A DNA stretch of 13,253 nt from OPU3-GD-OMZ sp001901525 (GCA_963981505.1 CAXCEI010000038.1:1-13253), one strand, 5' to 3'. Shown: positions 1-9,628, counted from the first letter of the stretch. Program-made: numbers and translations. Notes: generated by a model from the sequence alone, not told the origin.

Positions 1-618
1 ATTATCGGAATTAATATCGGCAAAAATGCCGACACCCCGATTGAAAGCGCCGCTGATGATTACCTCATTTGCTTAAAAAAAGTGTACCCGTACGCCAGTT
101 ATGTGACGGTTAATATTTCCTCTCCGAACACCCAGAACTTACGGCAACTCCAGCAAGGCGATGACATCAGACAGCTCCTTGCCGCATTGTCCAAAGAACA
201 ACAAGCCCTTAACCTCAAGCATAAAAAATACGTTCCTTTGGTGTTAAAAATTGCGCCGGATTTATCGACTGAAGAAATTGACCATATTGCGGCATTGCTA
301 CTTGAATTTAACCTCGATGGCGTGATCGCCACCAACACCACGCTCAGCCGTACCGACGTTGCCGGACACCCGGCAGCTAACGAGGCGGGCGGTTTAAGCG
401 GCAGCCCAGTCCGAGAGCCTGCCACAACAGTCATCAAACGTCTCAACCAACAACTGGATGGTAAAATTCCGGTGATTGCCGCCGGCGGCATTTTAACCGC
501 TGCTGATGCCCAAGAAAAACAAGTGGCCGGCGCCGCCTTAGTACAACTTTATAGCGGCCTAATTTACCGCGGCCCCAAACTCATTAACGATATTTTAAAA
601 GCACGCACAACACCTTAA
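1..618 (+). CDS. pyrD: Dihydroorotate dehydrogenase (quinone), class 2, 5'-truncated by window edge
   Basis: Fourth step of pyrimidine synthesis: oxidises dihydroorotate to orotate with FMN and passes electrons to membrane quinone. The frame is open from base 1, so the gene begins outside the window. 205 residues are visible, and by alignment with remembered E. coli PyrD about 134 N-terminal residues are missing. Visible landmarks are INIGKN (visible residues 4-9), VNISSPNT (37-44; the second serine, visible 41, matches the class 2 catalytic base Ser175), KIAPDLS, the ATNTT segment, GGLSG, the FMN-phosphate segment AAGGI (160-164) and LYSGLIYRGP near the end. The NISSPNT serine identifies class 2 (class 1 enzymes use cysteine). 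A GTG at 82 is internal, not the start, because conserved sequence continues upstream of it. The gene converges on pmbA with 6 bases between stops, and no terminator fits in that gap. Confidence 0.96.
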   Translation: MIGINIGKNADTPIESAADDYLICLKKVYPYASYVTVNISSPNTQNLRQLQQGDDIRQLLAALSKEQQALNLKHKKYVPLVLKIAPDLSTEEIDHIAALLLEFNLDGVIATNTTLSRTDVAGHPAANEAGGLSGSPVREPATTVIKRLNQQLDGKIPVIAAGGILTAADAQEKQVAGAALVQLYSGLIYRGPKLINDILKARTTP

Positions 619-624
619 AAGAAC

Positions 625-1962
625 CTAATCGGTACTGCCGGCTACCGTCATTTGAGCGACTAAAATAGAGCCGGTACGGGTATTGCGCCGAAGATCGACA
701 TCATTGCCTACCGCAACAATATTTTGATACATGTCTTTCAGATTACCGGCAATGGTAATCTCTTCAACCGGGTATTGAATCACGCCGCCCTCGACCCAAA
801 AGCCGGCTGCCCCACGCGAATAATCGCCGGTGACTTGATTAACCCCCTGACCGATTAATTCTGTCACTAACAAACCGGTATCCATGGTTGCTAATAACCC
901 CTGTTGATTCTGATCGCCAGGCTCAATGGTTAAATTATGAACACCGCCGGCATTCCCGGTCGACTCCATCCCTAATTTTCTCGCCGAATAACTGCCGAGC
1001 ACATAACTGGCCAAAATCCCGTCAGTCACAATATCGTGTGCGCTGGCCGCAACACCCTCCCCATCGTAAGCTGAACTCCCTAAGGCTTTCGGCAAAAAAG
1101 GCTGCTCATGAATCCGGATAAATTCAGGAAACACCTGAGTCTCTAAAGCATCTAACAAGAATGAGGATTTGCGATATAAACTCCCGCCGCTGATCGCGCC
1201 GATAAAATGCCCTAACAAACTGGCTGCCACTTCCGGAGCATAAAGCACCGGACATTGTCGAGAACTTAAGCTTTGAGCGCCTAAACGCCGCACAACCCGT
1301 TCTGCCGCCATTGCCCCTACATGTCTTGAAGGCTCCAGGTCATTGGCGTTTCGCGCGACGCTATACCAGTAATCACGTTGCATATCATCGCCCTGTTGAC
1401 CGATGACCGAACAACTGAGTGAATGGCGCGTACTCTCATAACCGTTCAAAAAACCCAGTGAATTACCTAAAACACTAATGCCCTGGTGACTATTAACCGT
1501 CGCCCCTTCCGAATTGGTAATGAGAGGATCCAACTCTCTGGCAACGGTTTCACAATCTAACGCCAAGGTAATGGCTTGATCGGCTGACAATTCCCAAGGA
1601 TGACAAACATCTAAATCCGGAAACTGTGTCGCCAACCGGTCTGAATCAGGTAGACCTGAAAAACGGTCCTCACCTGAAAACCGTGCGATACTGCAAGCGG
1701 CTTTGACACCGTCTTTAATTGAATCGTCGGTTAAATCGGTCAAACTGGCCGAGCCTTTTTGCTGGCCAAAAAAAACTGTAATGCCTAAGCCCTGATCACG
1801 GTGATGTTCAATTGTTTCAACCGCGCCTAGCCGACAGGTGACCGATAAACCACGTTCAATCGATAACCCGACTTCAGCCGCACTGGCACCTTGATTTTTA
1901 GCTTCTTCCAACACGTTGGCGACAATCATCTCCAAGCGCGCTATTTCTACCTTATTTTGCAA
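625..1962 (-). CDS. pmbA: PmbA/TldE, non-metal subunit of the TldD-TldE protease
   Basis: Partner of TldD in the cytoplasmic heterodimeric protease. In E. coli this complex trims modified peptides such as microcin B17 and degrades CcdA. The 445-residue protein matches remembered PmbA throughout: GLGITVF and the KGSASLTDLT segment in the N-terminal domain, STRHSLS, IGAISGGSLYRKSSFLLD, ARKLG.ESTGNAGG, and the C-terminal signature at 371-408 with TGDYSRGAAGFWVE and EITIAGNL. It lacks the HExxxH motif, as expected for this subunit. The start is a TTG, preceded by AGGG seven bases upstream. The next in-frame ATG (residue 12) would cut into the first helix, so TTG is preferred. It lies 24 bases downstream of tldD, so both subunits probably come from one transcript. 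Nothing suggests damage. Confidence 0.94.
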   Translation of the reverse strand: MQNKVEIARLEMIVANVLEEAKNQGASAAEVGLSIERGLSVTCRLGAVETIEHHRDQGLGITVFFGQQKGSASLTDLTDDSIKDGVKAACSIARFSGEDRFSGLPDSDRLATQFPDLDVCHPWELSADQAITLALDCETVARELDPLITNSEGATVNSHQGISVLGNSLGFLNGYESTRHSLSCSVIGQQGDDMQRDYWYSVARNANDLEPSRHVGAMAAERVVRRLGAQSLSSRQCPVLYAPEVAASLLGHFIGAISGGSLYRKSSFLLDALETQVFPEFIRIHEQPFLPKALGSSAYDGEGVAASAHDIVTDGILASYVLGSYSARKLGMESTGNAGGVHNLTIEPGDQNQQGLLATMDTGLLVTELIGQGVNQVTGDYSRGAAGFWVEGGVIQYPVEEITIAGNLKDMYQNIVAVGNDVDLRRNTRTGSILVAQMTVAGSTD

Positions 1963-1986
1963 AATAGTACCCTAACTCAAACTGTA

Positions 1987-3432
1987 TTAAAGACTGGTTC
2001 CACCCACGGTTAACGAGTCGATCTTAATAGTGGGTTGCCCCACCCCGACCGGAACACTTTGACCTTCCTTGCCACAGGTGCCCACACCGCTATCTAATTC
2101 TAAATCATTCCCCACCATCGATACCCGGGTTAGCACATCAGGGCCATTGCCAATCAAGGTGGCTCCTTTAACCGGTCGGGTGATCTCGCCGTTTTCAATC
2201 AGATAAGCCTCACTGGCCGAAAAGACAAATTTACCGGAGGTAATATCCACTTGGCCACCGCCAAAATTACTGGCATAAAGCCCCTTATCCACCGACGCTA
2301 TAATTTCGCCCGGGTCACTGTCTCCGGGTAACATATAGGTGTTGGTCATGCGCGGCATTGGTAAATGCGCATAAGATTCACGCCGCCCGTTACCGGTTGC
2401 CTTAACGCCCATGAGCCGCGCATTAAGTTTATCTTGCATATAGCCTTTTAAAATACCGTTCTCAATCAGCACGGTATTTTCAGTCGGGGTGCCTTCATCA
2501 TCAATCGACAAAGAACCACGACGCCCGCTTAAGGTACCGTCATCCACAATGGTGCATAATTCAGAGGCCACACGCTCACCCAGCCGACCACTAAAGGCTG
2601 AAGTGCCTTTACGGTTAAAATCACCCTCCAGACCATGACCAATGGCTTCATGCAGTAAGATGCCCGGCCATCCGGGACCCAAAACGACCGTCATTGCACC
2701 GGCGGGTGCCTCTGTGGCCTCAAGATTAATAACCGCTTGATGAACGGCTTGACGGCCGTACTCAATCCCTTTGTCAGCATCCAGGAAATAACCATAATCA
2801 GCACGGGCACCGCCGCCCATACTACCCTGTTCTCGTCGTCCTTTATCTTCAATAATGACCGTGACATTCATTCGGATCAACGGCCGAACATCGCCGGCTA
2901 GTTGACCGTCTTGGTCTGCGACCAGAATACTGTCATGCACGCCGATTAAACTCACAATCACCTGTTCAATACGCTCATCTAACTTGCGGGTTTCTCTGTC
3001 GACCCGATGTAATAAATCAACCTTTTCCTGATCGGTTATAGAATGCAACGGATTAACCGGTAAATAAAGTGCCGGACTCGCCGCAGCCGATGCTACCTGT
3101 ACTCGGCGTTGCTGCCCCTGACGGGTAATGGCCTTAACATTATGGGCCGCCTCTAACAGAGCCGGTAACACTAATTGGTCGCTGTAGGCAAAACCTGTTT
3201 TCTCACCGGAAATAGCCCGAACACCGGCGCCTTGCTCGCTGTTATGGGTGCCTTGCTTAATAATGCCATCTTCCAAGACCCAGGATTCATAACGACTGGA
3301 TTGAAAATAAATATCGGCCGCATCCACTTGCGCAGCCAACAAACAGCCCATAATTTGATCAATATCATGTTCTAATAAATTTGCCGGCCCCAGAATACTC
3401 TCTTTTGCCAACGACAACGCACTAACTGCCAT
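1987..3432 (-). CDS. tldD: TldD, zinc metalloprotease subunit of TldD-TldE
   Basis: Catalytic, metal-binding subunit of the TldD/PmbA protease, which cleaves unfolded or modified small peptides inside the heterodimer. With the start chosen here it has 481 residues, the same as E. coli TldD. The metal motif HEAIGH (HExxxH) falls at about 261-266, and the conserved C-terminal cysteine of GTCGKEGQS at about 453. Long stretches such as ESWVLED, VRAISGEKTGFAY, GRRESYAHLPMPRMTNTYMLPG and GGGQVDITSGKFVFS match the family almost exactly. The frame stays open to 3483, but the ATG at 3432 is preferred because it has a GGGTGAG ribosome site four bases upstream and gives the family length. An ATG at 3447 with a weaker GGAA site is the alternative. 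It overlaps the nitrilase stop by 11 bases, implying coupled translation. Confidence 0.95.
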   Translation of the reverse strand: MAVSALSLAKESILGPANLLEHDIDQIMGCLLAAQVDAADIYFQSSRYESWVLEDGIIKQGTHNSEQGAGVRAISGEKTGFAYSDQLVLPALLEAAHNVKAITRQGQQRRVQVASAAASPALYLPVNPLHSITDQEKVDLLHRVDRETRKLDERIEQVIVSLIGVHDSILVADQDGQLAGDVRPLIRMNVTVIIEDKGRREQGSMGGGARADYGYFLDADKGIEYGRQAVHQAVINLEATEAPAGAMTVVLGPGWPGILLHEAIGHGLEGDFNRKGTSAFSGRLGERVASELCTIVDDGTLSGRRGSLSIDDEGTPTENTVLIENGILKGYMQDKLNARLMGVKATGNGRRESYAHLPMPRMTNTYMLPGDSDPGEIIASVDKGLYASNFGGGQVDITSGKFVFSASEAYLIENGEITRPVKGATLIGNGPDVLTRVSMVGNDLELDSGVGTCGKEGQSVPVGVGQPTIKIDSLTVGGTSL

Positions 3433-4255
3433 GGCGCTCACCCACATAGAATTTCCGATGCGATAAAACCGGGAAGGACGCACGGGTTTGACTTAACCGT
3501 TCTATATCAATATCGGCAATCGCAAAACCTTTACCGGCCTTATGACAATCTAAAATACCGCCCCAAGGATCAATAATCATACTGTGCCCATAGGTTTGCC
3601 GACCATTGGTGTGAAAACCGCCCTGATTCGGCGCTACGATATAACACAGATTTTCAATCGCCCGCGCTCGTAGCAAGACTTCCCAGTGTGCCGCACCGGT
3701 CTTAGAGGTAAATGCCGATGGCACAAAAATCACTTGGGCCCCTTGACGAACCATACGACGAAAATACTCAGGAAACCGTAAGTCATAACAAATGGAAAAG
3801 CCCAATTTCCCAAAAGGACTGTCCGCGACTTGTTCGATGTCACCGGCTTCAATCGAATTGGATTCACGGTATTCTTCATCCGTCCCCGGAACACTGACGT
3901 CAAACAAATGTACCTTATCGTAACGATTGACACGCTCGCCTTGGTCGTTAAAGGTCAAACACGCCGCTCTTATTTTATTATCATCTTCGGCCACCAAGGG
4001 CGTTGTGCCACCGACAAGCCAAACACCGTGTTTTTTTGCAGCCTCAGAAAGAAATTCCTGTATCGGACCGGAGCCATCTACTTCGCGAATATGAACCTTA
4101 TCAAACTCAGACTCCCCCATGATTGCAAAATTCTCAGGCAATGCGACCACACGAGCACCGTTTTTTGCCGCTTCAGCAATTAATTTATCGGCTTCTAATA
4201 AGTTGGCTCCAACGCTTGGACCCGATGCCATCTGAATGGCTGCAAATTTATACAT
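3422..4255 (-). CDS. Carbon-nitrogen hydrolase (nitrilase superfamily, Nit1/YbeM-like amidase)
   Basis: Nitrilase-superfamily amidase of 277 residues. The superfamily triad is visible: Glu41 in LPENF, Lys114 in YDKVHLFD and Cys156 in FSICYDLRFPE. The YDKVHLFD, CYDLRFPEYFR and ARAIENLCYIVAPNQGG segments match the Nit1 / YbeM branch. Characterised members of that branch hydrolyse deaminated glutathione, a by-product of transaminases acting on glutathione, so metabolite repair is the most likely role. That substrate is inferred from the family. A gene of this type between yhdP and tldD is a recurring gammaproteobacterial arrangement, for example in Pseudomonas. The ATG start has no strong ribosome site close by; AAGGA is about 15 bases upstream. 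The 3' end overlaps tldD by 11 bases. Another omega-amidase-like substrate cannot be excluded. Confidence 0.9.
   Translation of the reverse strand: MYKFAAIQMASGPSVGANLLEADKLIAEAAKNGARVVALPENFAIMGESEFDKVHIREVDGSGPIQEFLSEAAKKHGVWLVGGTTPLVAEDDNKIRAACLTFNDQGERVNRYDKVHLFDVSVPGTDEEYRESNSIEAGDIEQVADSPFGKLGFSICYDLRFPEYFRRMVRQGAQVIFVPSAFTSKTGAAHWEVLLRARAIENLCYIVAPNQGGFHTNGRQTYGHSMIIDPWGGILDCHKAGKGFAIADIDIERLSQTRASFPVLSHRKFYVGERHGS
3437..3443 (-). promoter_or_regulatory. Ribosome binding site that decides the tldD start
   Basis: On the minus strand GGGTGAG sits four bases before the ATG at 3432. GGTGA pairs with the 3' end of 16S rRNA in the register expected of a Shine-Dalgarno site. It lies inside the last codons of the nitrilase gene, so ribosomes finishing that gene are in place to begin tldD. 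Confidence 0.6.
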
Positions 4256-4306
4256 AATGATTATCTTAAATCCTTTAATCTACGACAACGTTTAGTCTTT
4301 AGAAGA

Positions 4307-7300
4307 CTATCGTACTTCCTCAGTGAAATTAACCAATTCGGTCCAGAATTTCTGCAATAACCCATCATTCTCATAAACTCTGATCACTTCAGGTTGCAGC
4401 CACGGACCTTCAATAAAATATTGCAACTGCGTTAATTCGTCCGGGTGACTCCCGGTAATGCTCTCAACCACCTTACCGGCAATTGTACCAGCAAATGGTA
4501 TTAACGCTGTGCTTTTAGGCGTTAAGGTAATCACTTGCCGAACATTTTTCTGCGCTAAATCAACCTTACCCACTACTTTTATTTTCGCCGAAACACCGTC
4601 AATCACTAAATCTTGCGTTTGTGCCACGCCGCTGAACAGATGAAAACTGCCGTTAACTTGATTAAAAGCCAACCCTTTTCCAAACATATCGCTAAAATCA
4701 AGCTCTAGGCGCCGGCGCCATTCCGACAAATCAAAAACTCCTAAAATACGCCCGACACCAGGCTCAATGCCTAATAAACTCCCTTTACCGAGAGAACCCC
4801 GAACAAAACCATTCAACTTAGCAATCGTCACCGAAGTCGGCCGACCGTCCCAATTCAAAGTGAAATCAAGATCCGCTGCCCCCCCTAACAATTCATTAGT
4901 CATCGCCAATTCGGTCAATAATAAGCCAAAATCATCGCTATTGAGTTGCCCAACCAGACTGGTCTCATTCTCCTCAAAAGACCATCGCCCTTTTAACCTC
5001 AATAAGTGATTATCAGAGACTAAACTTAATGTATTAATCTTAAGACGATCAGCCAAGGTCGTCGTTGTGAGCCTAAATTGCCCCAGATCAATACCGCGCC
5101 AAAAGAACTGTTCACTGGTTAATTGTAATCGCGGCAATGTCCTGAAATGCGCCGCACCCCCCTCTAATTGTTGATAAAAGTCATTAACTTCTAGAATATC
5201 AACGGTCTTTAGGTCTAAATTAATCGTTTCATCAACGGCTAAATTAACCGGCCATCGTAAAGTCCCTTGCGTGTTACCGGCTTTAAAGTCGCCTAACCAT
5301 AGGCCATCTTGCTGGTTCAATGATAACGCTACAGGAGCGAGTTCACCGTTCTTTAGCGTTATTTTACCCACCTCCACGGTGAGTAAGTTAAGTGTATTCC
5401 AGTTCAACTCATGGCTCCCTTCCAACCCTTGAGCCACCCTCAACCACCGCTCTAAGTCCAACTGCTCTTTTTTAACTGCAACCACAAAACCCGGCTGTGT
5501 AGGTAAATCCGGTATCCCCTCACCGACTATGACATGTGCGGCATTCAACTGTTGCGTTTGCGCATCAATCAACAGCGCTGCTTTTAATTGTGAACCATAA
5601 CTCACCTGTGCCTCATACGCAGATGCTTGACCCAATTTAACTAGCGCCTGAAAATCAGCATCCAGCGGTGCCTTTTTATCAGAAAATTGCTCCCGCATCC
5701 CGGTTAAATTTGAGAACAATAGCAATTGCGTGGCTCTCTGGGGTTCGTTTGGAATAGCGACAGCCAATTGATAGTCTGAGCCACCCCTAATCAACGACCA
5801 GCCTTGATTCGGGAAAAAAGCATCCAAATGATTAATATCGGTATACCCTTTCAAAATAACCCGCGTTTCTTCCGCTAAATTTTTAACCTCGGCTGACACC
5901 GGAAACCCCAAAGCCTCACCTTTAAGGGCTACACCCGGGGTATAAATCCCCTGTTCACTAAATCCTAATTCGCCGTAAATTTTTTGGACCACAAAATTAG
6001 CAGATGACAGCGCTAATGATGTCTCGGTCAGCCGCGCCAAGCCCTTAACATGCGCATCAGCCGACAGCACTATCGGAATTTTCATATCAAGAAAGAGATG
6101 ATTTTCACCCTGCACTGAAAGCCTATCAACCAAGGGCTCAACAATAGACTTCAGGGGGGTTTCGATCAGAAAATCTAACGTTTTTTCTACCTTTCCAACC
6201 ACTTCTCCTTTCACCCACACATGATCACTTTGCGTTAAAGAAGGAATTAGAAATTGACTATCCAGCACGGCAGAGCCATTCAATAGCCACTGGTCAGCGA
6301 CACCGTACATCGCATCATTGACAAATAAAATTCTGGCATCAATACCGGTAAACACCGGCCATTGCGGTTCGTATTGTAAACTCAGATCGTTGATATCCAA
6401 TAACGCTTCTAACACCCCTTCGCCCTTTGAAAAAGGATAGGCTGCTAATGGACCGTGAAATAAAAAATCCGCTTGTTTAAGCTCGCCTGCTAAAAAAGCC
6501 TGCTGTAACCAGATGGCCAAGTCGACATCTAAAAGAGCTACGGGTAAATAACCGGCTATTTTAGCAGCCTGAACCGCCTTAATTTGGCTCTGAAAACTCA
6601 AAAATGTCTCATCACCTACTTTGGGTACACTCAACTGAAACCGGTTATGAAAAACACCCGGGGCTATGGTTAGGGCAACGTCATCACTGGATAAAATCCA
6701 GTGCTTAGCTTTCGAGCGCAAGTCAACGACGCCTGTCAGCGATTGAATTCCTAAGGGTTTTGCAAAAATATTCCGGTCAAAATACCGGACCCCTTGAGAG
6801 TCAATATTAATCTGTATGTGCTGCCCGGTCCCTGAAAAATGTGCACTGACATGTTTAAGCCCTGGGTAATTATCAGTCGGTAAAAAACCAACGTCATCAA
6901 GGCGACCTTCGACACTCATCGTCTCAGAAATGGTGTGATAGTCTAAATTGAGTTCTTGAATAATTCCCGATAACGCCCACTTCTTTAACTGCGGGAGTGA
7001 ATGAAGCTTCAAAGACCCTAGAAAATCACTGCCCTCACTGAGTTTTGCCAGCGGCATTTGGGTCAACGACAAGCCCACCTGATAGCCACCGATCTGAGTA
7101 TCTTCAGACCATCTTAGTGACAGATTATTCTCTGGCCATGACTTTGCGCCATTGTCTACTGCCAATTGTCTGAAATCAAGATAAGAAACGCCGGCCGTCT
7201 GTCGCCACTGAAACCAACTCGCCACCGATTTCAGATAAGCCTGGTGGTGAATGTTGTCAAAAATATTTAATTGTGAAAGGTCAACGCGTCCGGATAGCCG

Positions 7301-8083
7301 GGTCAGCACGGATCGTTTAAAATCCCCCCAAATCTCAAGCCCTCCCAACCCCGAGAGAAAAACGCCTTGGCCATCAAGCAATCTAGTGAGATGAGTCAAT
7401 GTCGAAACATTCACTTGGTCACTCCTGACATAAAAATTTCCGGTCAACTCTTTTGAAGCAAAGCCACTGCCTTGTAGTCGAATCGCTACGATAGCGGTAT
7501 GACCCAGATTCCTGGGCAAATCAAATTGCATCCGAATTTCATGCTCTGATTGCTGACGATTATTAAGCCATAACTTAATATTTTCAAACCTCAGCACCGG
7601 CCCCCCGGTCATCTCATCTTGAAAAACCACCTGACTCTCGAAGACATCAACAGCACCCACCTGTAACAACCACAACGGCTGATCACCTTGGCTATTGAAC
7701 CCGGTAATTTGAATAGCACCGTGTTGATTTCGGGTAACGGAAATGTCTGCACCCAACAATTGAACATGACTGGCTGAGATTAAACTCTGAGTCTTAATGA
7801 GCGCCCAGCCATCCAACCCTAACCGTACTTGCTTAAAAACAACCGAATTCTGACGACTGTCTGCCGATACTAATTCCACATCATCGAGAATTAATTCAGG
7901 GAACCAGCCTCTGGTTTTAGAACGTAATTGCCCAATGCGAACCGTCACCCCAACCGCCTCACCCATAACGGTTTCCAACGCTGTTTTATATTGTTCTATA
8001 TTGAAGGTGAATAGTTGTACAACTAAAAAAAAACTCACCAGCACAACGGCTAGCCATCTCAAAACACTGCGCATTTTATTCAC
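4307..8083 (-). CDS. yhdP: YhdP, large AsmA-like phospholipid-transport protein
   Basis: Inner-membrane-anchored protein that spans the periplasm. In E. coli YhdP, TamB and YdbH are the partly redundant AsmA-like proteins that move phospholipids to the outer membrane. About 1258 residues, near the E. coli length of roughly 1266. One membrane segment lies at about residues 9-26 (RWLAVVLVSFFLVVQLF), followed by a long repetitive beta-strand-type region and the C-terminal AsmA-like domain with RRLELDFSDMFGKGLAFNQV and TPKSTALIPFAGTIAG. The frame is open to a TTG at 8119. GTG at 8083 is preferred because AAAGG lies nine bases upstream, while ATG at 8074 is a close alternative. The three starts change only the cytoplasmic tip. 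It follows rng after 90 bases and precedes the nitrilase by 51, consistent with the same transcript. Confidence 0.93.
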   Translation of the reverse strand: MNKMRSVLRWLAVVLVSFFLVVQLFTFNIEQYKTALETVMGEAVGVTVRIGQLRSKTRGWFPELILDDVELVSADSRQNSVVFKQVRLGLDGWALIKTQSLISASHVQLLGADISVTRNQHGAIQITGFNSQGDQPLWLLQVGAVDVFESQVVFQDEMTGGPVLRFENIKLWLNNRQQSEHEIRMQFDLPRNLGHTAIVAIRLQGSGFASKELTGNFYVRSDQVNVSTLTHLTRLLDGQGVFLSGLGGLEIWGDFKRSVLTRLSGRVDLSQLNIFDNIHHQAYLKSVASWFQWRQTAGVSYLDFRQLAVDNGAKSWPENNLSLRWSEDTQIGGYQVGLSLTQMPLAKLSEGSDFLGSLKLHSLPQLKKWALSGIIQELNLDYHTISETMSVEGRLDDVGFLPTDNYPGLKHVSAHFSGTGQHIQINIDSQGVRYFDRNIFAKPLGIQSLTGVVDLRSKAKHWILSSDDVALTIAPGVFHNRFQLSVPKVGDETFLSFQSQIKAVQAAKIAGYLPVALLDVDLAIWLQQAFLAGELKQADFLFHGPLAAYPFSKGEGVLEALLDINDLSLQYEPQWPVFTGIDARILFVNDAMYGVADQWLLNGSAVLDSQFLIPSLTQSDHVWVKGEVVGKVEKTLDFLIETPLKSIVEPLVDRLSVQGENHLFLDMKIPIVLSADAHVKGLARLTETSLALSSANFVVQKIYGELGFSEQGIYTPGVALKGEALGFPVSAEVKNLAEETRVILKGYTDINHLDAFFPNQGWSLIRGGSDYQLAVAIPNEPQRATQLLLFSNLTGMREQFSDKKAPLDADFQALVKLGQASAYEAQVSYGSQLKAALLIDAQTQQLNAAHVIVGEGIPDLPTQPGFVVAVKKEQLDLERWLRVAQGLEGSHELNWNTLNLLTVEVGKITLKNGELAPVALSLNQQDGLWLGDFKAGNTQGTLRWPVNLAVDETINLDLKTVDILEVNDFYQQLEGGAAHFRTLPRLQLTSEQFFWRGIDLGQFRLTTTTLADRLKINTLSLVSDNHLLRLKGRWSFEENETSLVGQLNSDDFGLLLTELAMTNELLGGAADLDFTLNWDGRPTSVTIAKLNGFVRGSLGKGSLLGIEPGVGRILGVFDLSEWRRRLELDFSDMFGKGLAFNQVNGSFHLFSGVAQTQDLVIDGVSAKIKVVGKVDLAQKNVRQVITLTPKSTALIPFAGTIAGKVVESITGSHPDELTQLQYFIEGPWLQPEVIRVYENDGLLQKFWTELVNFTEEVR

Positions 8084-8173
8084 AACCGTGTGCCTTTGAA
8101 TTGTCAAAACAGTCCTCAAAAAACCAACCCTGCCTTCTATGAAAAATTAGCGAGACGACGCACTCACAAAAGA

Positions 8174-9628
8174 CTACAGCAAAACCACATCATATTGTTC
8201 TTGTGTATAACTCGATTCGGCTCTGAACTTAACTTGTACACCCAAAAACGACTCTAACTCAGCCAACATATGCGCTTCCTCATCCAATAGCCTGTCAACC
8301 ACATCATTAGAACCTAAAATCAATAATCGCTGGACATTGTATTGTCTAACTTCACGAAAGATCTCTCTGAAAATTTCCAGACAAATGGTTTCCGCTGTCC
8401 TTAAAACACCCCGACCACTGCAAGCACTACAGGGCTCACAAAGAATATGCTCCAGACTTTCACGAGTCCGTTTACGCGTCATTTCAACCAATCCTAATGA
8501 TGAAACCTCTGAAATCTGCGTTTTCGCATGGTCTTTCCCTAAATTCTTCTCTAAGGCCAAGAGCACCTGATTTCGATGTTCCTCACTCTTCATATCAATA
8601 AAATCGATAATAATAATGCCGCCTAAATTCCTCAATCGTAGTTGTCTTGCTATCGCCTGCGTTGCCTCCAAATTTGTTTTAAAAATGGTCTCCTCGAGAT
8701 TCCGCCCGCCCACATAGCCACCGGTATTAACATCTACCGTAGTCATCGCCTCAGTTTGGTCAAACACCAGATGCCCACCAGACTTCAGACTGACTTTACG
8801 ATCAAGGGCACGGGTAATTTCATCTTCAATACGATAAATATCAAAAAGCGGCCGATCGCCGCCATAGTGTTCGATGATAGGTAATAATTCAGGTACAAAT
8901 TCTTGTGCAAACTGAACCAGTTTAATATGGGTCTCGCGAGAATCCACCCGCACACGATCTAGGCCCTCACGGTACAGATCACGCAAGGCACGTACGCTTA
9001 AAGGCGAGTCCTGATAAACCAAGGTTTTACTTTTGGCTGTTGTTATTTTAGTTGCAACCGCTCGCCATAATTTATCAAGAAACATCAAGTCCGCTTCTAA
9101 AACACTTTTTTCTTCACCTTCAGCTGCCGTTCTTGCAATAAACCCACCGGTTTCATGCTCACTTTGAAAGGCTTCAAGACAGGCTCTTAATCGAACCCGC
9201 TCTTCTTCACACTCAATACGTTGTGAAATACCGATATTACTCGCATAAGGCATATAAACCTGATAGCGCGAAGGAATAGAGAGTTCCGCACTCAATCGTG
9301 CCCCCTTACTGCCAATAGGATCCTTAATAACCTGAACAACCAGCCGTTTACTCTGGTATAAATAATCCTCAATATTTTCAGTACCCTTAGCATCAAGGTC
9401 ACGCTGACAAAGGTCACCAATATGTAAAAAACCGGCTTTAGATAAGCCTATATCAACAAAGGCTGCTTGCATGCCCGGCAGAACCCGACAAACCTCACCG
9501 ATGTAAATATTGCCCAGCAATTCCTGTTGACTCATGCGCTCAATGACAATTTCCTGCAACACTCCGTTTTCAATCACCGCTACACGCGTTTCGGGAGGCG
9601 TTACATTAATCAGAATTTCTTCACTCAT
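8174..9628 (-). CDS. rng: Ribonuclease G
   Basis: Endoribonuclease of the RNase E/G family. It matures the 5' end of 16S rRNA and helps decay some mRNAs in the cytoplasm. 484 residues, against 489 in E. coli RNase G, so the long C-terminal scaffold of RNase E is absent. The N-terminal S1-like RNA-binding region (GNIYIGEVCRVLPGMQAAFVDIGLSKAGFLH) is at about 39-69. The catalytic magnesium aspartates are D299 (TTVDVNTG) and D342 (IIIDFIDM). The zinc-link CEPC is at 397-400, followed by CSGRG. The start is the ATG at 9628, which overlaps the maf stop as ATGA. AAAGGTG about 11 bases upstream can serve as ribosome site. The maf-rng-yhdP order is the conserved gammaproteobacterial one. Confidence 0.96.
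   Translation of the reverse strand: MSEEILINVTPPETRVAVIENGVLQEIVIERMSQQELLGNIYIGEVCRVLPGMQAAFVDIGLSKAGFLHIGDLCQRDLDAKGTENIEDYLYQSKRLVVQVIKDPIGSKGARLSAELSIPSRYQVYMPYASNIGISQRIECEEERVRLRACLEAFQSEHETGGFIARTAAEGEEKSVLEADLMFLDKLWRAVATKITTAKSKTLVYQDSPLSVRALRDLYREGLDRVRVDSRETHIKLVQFAQEFVPELLPIIEHYGGDRPLFDIYRIEDEITRALDRKVSLKSGGHLVFDQTEAMTTVDVNTGGYVGGRNLEETIFKTNLEATQAIARQLRLRNLGGIIIIDFIDMKSEEHRNQVLLALEKNLGKDHAKTQISEVSSLGLVEMTRKRTRESLEHILCEPCSACSGRGVLRTAETICLEIFREIFREVRQYNVQRLLILGSNDVVDRLLDEEAHMLAELESFLGVQVKFRAESSYTQEQYDVVLL

Noticed and set aside
99..491. 130-codon minus-strand open frame
   Set aside because: Antisense shadow of pyrD, whose protein matches its family throughout.
3830..4183. 117-codon plus-strand open frame
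   Set aside because: Lies wholly antisense to the well-supported nitrilase gene and shows no family character.
8098..8103. Consensus TTGACA on the minus strand ahead of yhdP
   Set aside because: No -10 hexamer at 16-18 bases, and any transcript would start inside the coding region.
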